A stretch of 64,000 bases of DNA from Desmodus rotundus (Eukaryota; Chordata; Mammalia; Chiroptera; Phyllostomidae): positions 52,167,459-52,231,458 of the forward strand of contig NC_071392.1 in NCBI RefSeq assembly GCF_022682495.2, given 5' to 3'. Below, piece after piece: positions 56,093-64,000 of this stretch; within the stretch, counting starts at the first letter, position 1; every line of letters starts with the position of its first letter. A program made the position numbers and the translations under genes. The notes below the pieces were generated by a model. It was not told the DNA's origin, searched no databases, and saw only the letters and a list, made by a program, of their open reading frames with translations.

Positions 56093-57834
56093 AAAGGCTC
56101 TCAACTGCTGGGCAAGGAACTCTCCAACTCTCCAGCAGTGCTGCACTGTGGCCAGGCCAGTGAAGAGGGAGGAGTGGCATGACTTGCTCCAAATCAGGGC
56201 ACCTCACAGACTGATCAAAGTGGAGCAGCAGGGGCTCAGAGGGGTAGCAGTCCCCAGAGAGACTGAATTTGATAGGGGAACTAAACTGCGCTGAAGGGAC
56301 TTCTGGGTGCACAGCACTAGGCCAGCAAAGAGGGAGGAGGGGTGTGAGTTGCTCCCACTCTGTGCACCTAGTGGACTAATCAAAGGGTGGCACAATGAGG
56401 TGGATTAAAGGTGCCTGCCTGGCTGGCACAGATGGACAGTGGGGACCGTGCAGCACTCTGAGGTCTTGGACTGGAGGCTGAACACCTGTGAATATTGTAG
56501 CTCAGACTGAGCTCCAAATGCAGAACAATAGGAAAGGGGGGGGGACAGAGCCTAGCCCCCCTCTGCCTGGAGCATTGAGGAAGACCAGCAGAACCTGCTT
56601 GGTGAATTTAAAGTCAGCAAGAGGCCTTTTTTTTTTCCTTCCAAGTGTAGGACAATAAGACCTGGAGCTGTGAAAGGACCAAAGACAGATCCAGAGAGAA
56701 ATCAGAAGGTTTATGCCAATAACTGAGTCAAAATTCACTCTGCTATCCTACAGAGCTTACATTTTGTTTTTACTTTTTGTTATTATTATTGTTGTTATTC
56801 TCTTCCTTCCATTTAGTTTTCTTTGTTTGTTTGATTTCATTGTTTGACTGGTTTTCTTTGTACTCCCTTTCATTTGCCTTTTAATTTCTCTTCCTTCACT
56901 TCACTTGTATTCCAATAACACAATACTCTTGGTCTTTTACTATAAAAAGTAAATAAAATCTTTTTATTCAGATCATATATTTCTTGTCATATTATTGTTG
57001 TTCCAATTCCCACACAACACCCTTCCCTGGTCTTGGTCCATTTCACTATCTTCCTGAGCTTTATTCCTGTTGGGGTTAACTTTATTCTCTCTCACACCAT
57101 GCCAAGTTTCTATCCCTTACTCTTGCTAGATCTCACCATCTAACCTTGCATAGGCACTCTGCTTTCCAAAGTCAGCTCACATTCTTTTTCCCCTCTAATA
57201 AGAGTCTTACCTCTTTTTCACCTTTTATAAAAAGTGGCTAATCGGGTAAAATATCACGATTATTGCTGCATTTCTCCAAAGGTACTCCTATCTGTTTTCT
57301 ACTTGTTAGTACCTTAAATCTCATAAAATACTCTTCTGCTGTCTTAATCCATTTCGCCTTCACTCAGCTCCTGATCACATACAAGATAAGGTGGGCATTG
57401 TGCATACTAGTAAACCCAAGTGCAACAAGAGAACCTACACAAACAGAAGAAAGGGCAACCCAAGAGCATCCAGACAAGGAGATCAAAGAAACCACACCAC
57501 TGAGTCCCACAGTACTCCTACCATAGAAATTCACCCTCTAAAGACAGCTAGCAAAGCAGAGCATAAGGAATCCCAGAAACAAACAAAAAGACTCATCTAA
57601 AATGGGGAGACAAAGAAACAAACTGCAATTGAAAGGAATTGAAGACTCCCCACTAAAAGAACTAAATAAAATGGAGGCAAGCAAACAGTCAGATATAGAA
57701 TTCAAAAGAATGGTTATAAGGATGCTCAAGGAACTCACAGACAACTACGAGGAACTGAGTGAGAACTACAGCAGTATGAAAAAGGAAATAGAAACTATAA
57801 ACAAGAACCAGAAAGAAATTGTCATATATATGTG
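56093..57834 (+). mobile_element. L1 5'UTR and ORF1 start, lacking its 3' part
   Basis: Begins just after the tail of the previous L1. 56095-56560 is G-rich, with repeated GGCCAG-AAAGAGGGAGGAG blocks (56155 and 56315) and CTGAGCTCCAAATGCAGAAC, like the 5'UTR of older L1 families. 56750-57400 is T-rich 5'UTR. ORF1 starts at 57602 and is cut at 57834. No ORF2 or 3'UTR follows. 5' inserts without 3' ends are not made by target-primed insertion, so a deletion or rearrangement is implied. Confidence 0.6.
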
Positions 57835-57835
57835 A
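57602..57835 (+). pseudogene. L1 ORF1 N-terminal fragment
   Basis: 77 codons from MGRQRNKLQLKGIEDSPLKE to NKNQKEIVIYM, rich in Lys/Glu with heptad-like spacing (MVIRMLKELTDNYEELSEN), the N-terminal coiled-coil part of L1 ORF1. The RRM and C-terminal domains are missing. The last few residues are flanking sequence. Different lineage from the HAL1 ORF1s. Confidence 0.7.
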
Positions 57836-58319
57836 TTTCCTCTGAATATATGTAAAATAAAATAGAAATGAGTGAAATTTATACCTGGAATGCTTCAACA
57901 GATAGTTTTCTTTTTTGAAATAGAATAGTAAATTCTTTAGCCACTGTGGAATATAACACAATTTTCTTTCCTTTAAGAATAATTCTCATTAATGTTTCTT
58001 TTTCTTTTTTTTTCTTTTATTTGTAGTTACTTAACATGTAAGGTGAGACATTACATTTGCAAATTCATTCCATGAAATCCTATATGTAACAATACTGAAA
58101 ATTTCTGGGCTTCTAACAAATAGAAACCAGGTTCATAAATCACAACTCAACTCACTAAATCAGCCAGAACTGCCAACCTGTCATTAGCCAATAAATTATC
58201 ATTGTTGAAAATAAAGTCACGCTTGCTTATAAAAGCAATTACTATTGATGAGTTTAAGACTCTGACCTTCAAACAGTAGTGGTGGCATAAACCCACAAAG
58301 GAAATAATAGCAATCATTT
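57836..58319. other. unrecognised AT-rich sequence
   Basis: No gene or clear repeat. Confidence 0.35.
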
Positions 58320-58545
58320 TTTGAGTATCTACCAGTATCCAGATGTTTTACCCAAAGCACTGTATTTGTTCTTCCTAACATACTTGCAGTTGGGTATCAT
58401 GAAGCTAGCTTTGTGGATGAGGAAACTGAGGCTCAGAGAGGTTAAATAGCAAGGCCAGGGTCACCTAGTAAGTTTAGAGACTTACACTCAGGTATCCAAA
58501 ATGCATGCTCCCCCCATTATATACCCCATAACACCATACAGGTGC
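58320..58545 (-). mobile_element. MIR SINE
   Basis: TGAGTATCTACCAGTATCCA, GTGGATGAGGAAACTGAGGC-TCAGAGAGGTTAAATAGC and AGGGTCACCTAGTAAGT: complement of MIR, with a well kept core. Confidence 0.85.
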
Positions 58546-59526
58546 AAGTTAAGACTCTTCTGAATGATTCCACTTTCTAGAATATGTTATTATAGTCTGA
58601 CATCCATTGTAATCATTGCCTTAGAGATTTTAGATCCAGGCTAACTTTTGGAGTCACTACCTAATCTGAATATTTTACTAAATTAAAAAAATCTGGCCAT
58701 GAATTCAGAATTTCTGCAGAAAACCAAAACCCTCGGGGCTTCCATTTCAAATACAAAGGCCTGCTATTTGTGTATATTCTCAGCATGCATGAAAAGCATC
58801 AATTTTTTATAATTTTAATCCTTGGATTTGGGACCTCTCTCCAAACCAGATTTGATGGTTTTATTTCTTTTGCCAGGAGGAGGTCCCTGTCTACTGGCTG
58901 TTTCTTTCCGAGTTAGAGTTTAGTTGTTGTTTTTTTTTTTATTTCTTTACTCCTGTTTTATTTCTTTCTCCTGTTTTTAATGAACATTGACATTACAAAC
59001 TTTGAGCTCCTGTTTGGAATCAGGATCTTGAAGGGTCCATCAGAAGAGGTTCAGAATGGGTCAGACATGAGAGATGTCTGAGGGCACTGGATTGTTCAGA
59101 AGTCCAAGACCCACCAAATAATGGCTCAGGAGGTATTGATTTGAATTACAACATTCTCAGAAGACTGTTTCTGCAGTTACTATGGTACATTTAAAACGAT
59201 TGACAACCAGCCACCATTTTTTAAATCTCTTTGCTAAGTTGATGTTTAACAAATCAAAATATTCCTTTTTTCAGGGACAGGTCTGGGATTGTAGAACCCT
59301 GAATCTTATATAATTTGGGGAGCTCTCCTTAAGAAAAAGAATGTAACATTAAGAATACAAACTTATGTATTAAGTTAATATTCTTTAGGAGGAAAACTCA
59401 CAACCTATTATAAATGTAAAAGTTAGAATAGGCCATAAATATCACAAAATCTACAAATATAATCTATCATACCTTCTAAGATCTCTATATTTTTTTGCTC
59501 AATACCTTTTGATCACCTCTTCAAAT
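58546..59526. other. unrecognised sequence
   Basis: No gene or clear repeat. Confidence 0.35.
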
Positions 59527-59541
59527 GACAAAAAAATTATA

Positions 59542-59720
59542 GCCCTGGCTGGATTGCTCAGTTGGTTGTAAGATCATCTTATACACCAAAAGTTTGTGGT
59601 TTTGATTCCCAGTCAGGGCACATGAGGAAGGCAATGGATCAATATTTCTCATGTTGATGTTTCTCTTTATTCTTCTCTCTCTAAAATCAATAAACATATC
59701 TTCAAGTGAGGATTAAAAAA
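59542..59720 (+). mobile_element. VES SINE
   Basis: Starts GCCCTGGCTGGATTGCTCAG; B box GGTTTTGATTCC has one extra T; GTCAGGGCACATGAGGAAGG, TGATGTTTCTCTTTATTC and AATCAATAAACATATCTTC follow. Flanked by GACAAAAAA(A)-TATA repeats at 59527-59541 and 59721-59733, a good target duplication. An internal deletion removes the middle GGGTTG stretch. Confidence 0.85.
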
Positions 59721-59864
59721 GACAAAAAATATAATATTAACTTCTGTAGAGTTTCTCCTGTCATGATTAATCTTTTTAAAAAAAGTTTAGTAAAGTTTCT
59801 CAGAGCTTTGTTTGTTACTGTGTATGTAAAGTTTAACATTCTTTTCAAATTTAAGAAAAATTTC

Positions 59865-60441
59865 TATTAAAACCACAATGAGGTACCATTTCACACCAGT
59901 CAGAGTGGCCAATATAAACAAATTAACAAACAAATCTTGGAGAGGAAGCAGAGAAAAGGGAACCCTAGCACATTGCTGGTGGGAATGCAGACTAGTGCGG
60001 CCACTGTGGAAAACAGTATGGAATTTCCTCAGAAAACTAAAAATGGAACTGCCTTTTGACCCAGCAATTCCACTGCTGAAATCATACTCTAAGAGCCCTG
60101 AAACACCAATCCAAAAGAGCCTATGCACCCCAATGTTCATAGCAGTACAATTTACAGTAGCCAAGTACTGGAAGCAACCTAAGTGCCCATCAGCAAATGA
60201 GTGGATCCAAAAACTATGGTATATTTACACAATGGATTTCTACGCAGCAGAGAGAAAGAAGGAGTTTATACCCTTTGCAACAGCATGGATGGAACTGGAG
60301 AGCATTATGCTAAGTGAAATAAGCCAGACGGTGAGGGACAAATACCATATGATCTCACCTTTAACTGGAACATAATCAACAGAAGAAAAAAGCAAACAAA
60401 ATATAATCAGAGACAGTGAAGTTAAGAACAATTAACAATAT
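59865..60441 (+). mobile_element. L1 ORF2-end fragment without tail
   Basis: Young-family L1 from AAACCACAATGAGGTACCAT to GTTAAGAACAATTAACAATA. It contains the last ~165 codons of ORF2 and only ~60 bases after its stop; the G-rich 3'UTR and poly-A are absent and the flank turns directly to unrelated DNA. No target duplication was seen. Confidence 0.8.
59878..60375 (+). pseudogene. L1 ORF2 C-terminal fragment, in frame
   Basis: 165 codons open, from [20 protein letters not shown] through [40 protein letters not shown] and ending ISPLTGT-stop. The cysteine-rich part reads H-C-W-W-E-C. No reverse transcriptase or endonuclease, so a fragment despite being open. Confidence 0.8.
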
Positions 60442-60826
60442 GAGATTTGAAAGAATTTTCACAAATTAGCTTCTAGCTTTGCACATTTCAATTGTTGCCT
60501 CCACTATCCACATACCCATTGAACAAGTTCCTATATTGGTCCATATTCATATCACAAGAATGAGTGGTAAGAATATTGCTTGAAGCCCTTCATACAGTAA
60601 GGTGTCTAGCAGTAACTTAACTCTTTTTAGAAGAAACACAAACCACATAAAGACATCCCACTAAACTTCCCACCAGAACTTCCCCATGAATCCTCACAAC
60701 TGCTCCAAGTACCACCTGATGAAGGGGAAGAGTTGGAGTAGGGAGTGAGATGACAAAGTGGAAAGACACAACAGACTAGCCAATTGCAATTAAAGTATCT
60801 GAGTAAAGCATGTCATCATGAGGACA
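60442..60826. other. unrecognised sequence
   Basis: No gene or clear repeat. Confidence 0.35.
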
Positions 60827-60862
60827 TACAGGGTGGGGCAAAAGTAGGTTTATAATTGTGAG

Positions 60863-62125
60863 TATAACAGGGTGCAGCCAAGGGGGGGAGGGAGGTGGCC
60901 CAAATAGGAATTTGTAATGGGGTCCAGAACTCAGGGTGTCCAGGAAATATTAGAAAAAAATATATATAGGATATCCTCACCCCCACAACTCTGAGCTGGG
61001 TGATGGGATGCATGGAGCAGGGCTATTAAGAGTAGTTTTGATTGTGTAAATGTACCATAGTTTTTGGATCCACTCATTTGCTGATGGGCACTTAGGTTGC
61101 TTCCAGTACTTGGCTATTGTAAATTGTGCTGCTATGAACATTGGGGTGCATAGGTTCTTTTGGATTGGTGTTTCAGGGTTCTTAGGGTATAATCCCAGCA
61201 GCGGACAGTGGGGAGAGGGGTCTATAGAAGCTACTATAAAGGACACAAGGACAAAATCGAGGGGGAGGGTAGAGGTGGAGGAGGGATGTGGGTCTGGCTG
61301 GGGTGGGGTGGAGGGATGGGGAGAAAATGCAGACAATTGTAACTAAATAAAAATAAAAAATAAAAAATAAATAAAAATTTAAAAAAAGAGTAGTTTTGAA
61401 TAGCAACAGTTTTGCAGATAACCTCTAGAATGGTCGTTGAACATATGTATAACCTTTAACTGGTTTCATAGATATGTTAAATAGCTGTGGCTATGCTTCG
61501 AGCCAAGGGGGTCGGAGTGACTTCAACCCATGATGTAACTGGGAGGCAACTCCCCCTGGTTACAGAGCCTGTGTAAGAGCTTGGAGATGATTGGCTCCAC
61601 ACCACAGGGCCACACCTGCCCAGACTTACTAGGCAGCCCAGTAAAGCTGGAAAAATACAGGAATGCTGGCAGCTGTGGCCAATTGTGGGAGGAGTCAGAA
61701 ATGGTAGGGCAGAGGAAGATTGGCGCTGGGATTTAAACCCAGGTACGGCAGACGTGCGGTGTCTTTTTGGGACCACACAGCTTGGGCAGAGAAGAACCAT
61801 GGACTTTTGTTTCTTTTTCTGAGACACGGTACCCCAGACTGGGCAGAGGGGGAAGGAATGACTGTGCATTTGTGGGTATTCTAAAGGACTTTGGGATCTC
61901 AATGAAGACATTAAGTCATTACTCTTCAGTTTGTGTAACTCTTTAAATAAATAATCCTGTTCCTTTTCACCAATCTCTGGCATTGAGAGACGTCTGTCCC
62001 TGGCAGCGGGCAAGGCAAACCTAGTATGGGGGTGGGGTGATACCCTGGAGCACAAGGGTGATTCCATTCAGTAATAGTATATCATTCACCACCATGCCCC
62101 CCACCCCCCGGTCTGTTCTGTAACA
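60863..62125 (+). mobile_element. solo LTR of an endogenous retrovirus
   Basis: Inserted in the MITE with a short direct repeat (TGAG, possibly TGAGTA, at 60859 and 62126). Ends TATAACAG ... CTGTAACA are near-perfect inverted (a TG...CA pattern with one G-to-A change). Features read on the plus strand: a possible TATA-like ATTTAAAC near 61731, polyadenylation signal AATAAA at 61946-61951 followed by a T/C-rich region, and about 170 bases to the end. About 900 bp without the L1. No gag, pol or env follows, so it is the product of recombination between two LTRs. A 196-codon frame on the opposite strand is not supported as coding. Confidence 0.6.
61042..61385 (+). mobile_element. twin-primed L1 with perfect target duplication
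   Basis: Perfect 14-base direct repeat AAGAGTAGTTTTGA at 61028-61041 and 61386-61399. Inside, 61042-61202 is ORF2 end in minus orientation (CCACTCATTTGCTGATGGGC), joined to 61203-61385, plus orientation 3'UTR (GGACAGTGGGGAGAGGGGTC, GCAGACAATTGTAACTAAAT) with an (AATAAA)n tail. The sequence between the two pieces in L1 is deleted. Youngest layer of this nest. Confidence 0.92.
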
Positions 62126-62226
62126 TGAGTACATGAAACACAGAGTTTGTTCTTGTATTATTGTTTAGTAACTATTGTATTATTTTCATACCAACAACTG
62201 TAAACCTACTTTTGCCACACCCTGTA

Positions 62227-64000
62227 GTGTTGAGCCCTTTTTCAGGGACTTTGAAGGGACCTAAGCCAGTGAAGGGCTTGGGGTTTAAGCTTCATTAACT
62301 TCGTAGTAAAAGGGAGATTGCCAGTCTTCTCCTACAAGCTTTCTAATCCAGAACCCACACAAAGTTGGATATGGACTGCAGAATAAATGAGAATTTAGGC
62401 CAAGTTTCTATGTTAAAAATAGTCTCATAATTTCAACTGGAATATCGGAACACTTTCTTCAAAAACAGTAAGATTTTGGATTTGCTTGCCTCCCCACCCC
62501 CCACCTCTATACTAGGCAGAAGAAACAGAGCATCATGCAGCTCCAAATAGCTGCTGGTGGCTCTCCAGGACAGCTGAGAAGGGAGCAACTCTGTTCTGCT
62601 ATGCAGGGCTGAGGCGCTGCGGGCCTACCACTACCCACGCTGGGGGGGCCTGAGGGATTGAACGACCTTTACTATCTGTGCTCTCCCTTCCCTCCTCTAG
62701 TTGCTAAATAACGGGGGTGGGGGGAGGCATGATAAGGAGAGAAAGTTCTGAAAGAAATGAGGGAATGGCGATGTTGAAGGAAATCCCAGATAGTGGCCAT
62801 GACCACTGGCTGAGTTAGACAATCCCCATGGCTATCCATAAAGAGAATGCAAACAAGGAAATTGATTAGAGATAGATATCCCACACTTAAAGAAAATGTT
62901 TTTCCTTAGATTCGCAAACTGAAGGACATTTAAAGAAAACTGAAGTGCTAGTGTAATGTTAAGGTTAACATTTTAATTGCACAAAACACCATGAAAGCCC
63001 ATGGCTTGTCATTCTTACAAGGTTACCTTTCCTGTACAATGGAGGGAGGCTTTTATCCAACAACTATCTATGAGTTGGTGAAATGATGTGAAATGTGACT
63101 TACATAAATGGAAGAGCTCACACTTTTTTTTTCCGCATAGCTCCTCCAGAAGGCACCATCAAGTAGCTAAATTTTGGCCTTTTAAACTTTTCCTCACAGA
63201 TTAGAAATACACACATGTGTGTCAGTTTGTAGATTTGAATGCATAGGGACTAATTTTCCTGTAGTCTCTCTGGTCCCACAACATGCCCAGAGCCCCATTG
63301 ACTTCAAAGAGAGGTTTGCAAGTAGAATGGCAGAATTTGCAAGCAATGGAGAATTTAGCTCTTGTGGCCCATGTGATCACATTACAAAAGGTTGCTGTAA
63401 CCCTGCAAGAAGGCAATGTTAAGGTTACTGCTGGAGTCTTAACTCTGAATTCCCTGAATCTAGGGCAGTCCAGAGTATATAGCCTCATAGAGCAATACTT
63501 CACAGTGTTTTACAATGAGCAAAAAAAGAAAAGAAAAAAATGTTGTAAAAGATGGGAAGCCTTTCAGATCTATGTATTGGATCTTCTTTCTTTCTTCTTT
63601 TTAAATATTTTTGAAAAATAACTTTCCAAGGTTGAAAAGTAGCTAAAGTAAGTTTTAACACATTATATACACTTAGGAAAATAACAGCTTTATGTATAAG
63701 ATGTGGGAAAAAATAAATGTTCTTATTGGTTATACACAAATGTCTATTATATTTTTATTTCATAAGTCCAGAAGAAAAGGAGGTTGTCACCCATAAGCAC
63801 AGACTTAGTCATAAAGAAAACCCTCATTTCCACAGCCAGTCTTTATATAGAAATCCAAATTCTCAAGAACTGATGAAAAACATCTGTCATTGCCTTAAAT
63901 ATCAAAATGAAGGTGCAATCCCCTTACAACAGGACTGATTCTTTTTAAAATTGTTATAACACCACCACCTCATGTCAGTTTATACTTGTTATGCTGAAGA
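62227..64000. other. unrecognised sequence
   Basis: No supported gene, RNA or clear transposon. Overlapping open frames at 63.2-63.6 kb on both strands (up to 112 codons) show no domain. Confidence 0.4.

Larger units (their letters stand above)
60829..62224. mobile_element. mariner MITE split by nested insertions
   Basis: Left end CAGGGTGGGGCAAAAGTAGG-TTTATAATTG and reverse complement of right end CAGGGTGTGGCAAAAGTAGG-TTTACAGTTG agree at 27 of 30 positions; TA flanks at 60827-60828 and 62225-62226. Only about 34 left bases and 95 right bases belong to the MITE, roughly 130 bp when rejoined. Everything between is a later LTR insertion, itself carrying an L1. No transposase. Confidence 0.85.

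Noticed and set aside
61477..62067. 196-codon minus-strand open frame
   Set aside because: Runs antisense through the solo LTR and past the polyadenylation signal; no domain, and the sense features of the LTR explain the sequence.
63283..63621. 112-codon plus-strand open frame
   Set aside because: No domain recognised; a strong open frame also exists on the other strand and the end runs into simple AT-rich sequence.
1..64000. CRISPR array, operon or prokaryotic content
   Set aside because: No regularly spaced direct repeats, no compact gene arrangement; the interspersed repeats are mammalian.

Overview
The window reads as mammalian intergenic DNA, most likely from a yangochiropteran bat. 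The pointers are four tRNA-derived SINEs of the bat VES type (GCCCTGGCTGG start, A and B box, poly-A tail), mariner-type and hAT-type DNA elements, young L1 copies, and an old layer of MIR, L2, CR1/L3, MLT1 and MER5 relics shared by placental mammals. The VES variant looks more noctilionoid/phyllostomid than vespertilionid, but that is an impression from memory. I found no host protein-coding gene, no exon-like open frame, and no rRNA or tRNA gene. Almost every open frame worth noting lies inside a transposon.

Layout. 1-7.2 kb: a palindromic MITE, an old L1 fragment, and a near full-length ORF1-only 'half-L1' (HAL1) on the minus strand at 2.1-4.1 kb. 7.2-9.8 kb: a 5'-truncated L1, minus strand, with broken ORF2. 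9.8-21 kb: mostly unique sequence with L2/MIR, one MLT1 LTR split by a VES SINE, a second VES, and a repeat-free block at 20.3-20.6 kb that looks like a conserved regulatory element. 21-35 kb: L1 3' ends, hAT and MIR relics, two MLT1-like LTR segments and a U6-like snippet. 35.2-39.8 kb: an old plus-strand L1 broken by two later arrivals, a second HAL1 with an intact 238-codon ORF1 and an internally deleted mariner. 42-54 kb: a probable retrocopied 3'UTR, then unique sequence with old relics. 54.8-57.8 kb: two L1 3' ends head to head (inverted repeat), followed by an L1 5'UTR plus ORF1 start with no 3' half. 59.5-62.2 kb: VES, an L1 piece lacking a tail, and a three-level nest (mariner MITE split by a solo LTR, which is split by a twin-primed L1).

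The most interesting content is the HAL1 pair. Both copies have an L1-style 5'UTR with a terminal YY1-like site and two tandem ~87-bp units. They carry ORF1, no ORF2, and a 3' end whose last ~25 bases resemble the local L1s. This is the arrangement expected of an RNA-binding-protein-coding element that borrows the L1 reverse transcriptase. Family names come from recognition by eye; no database search was possible.
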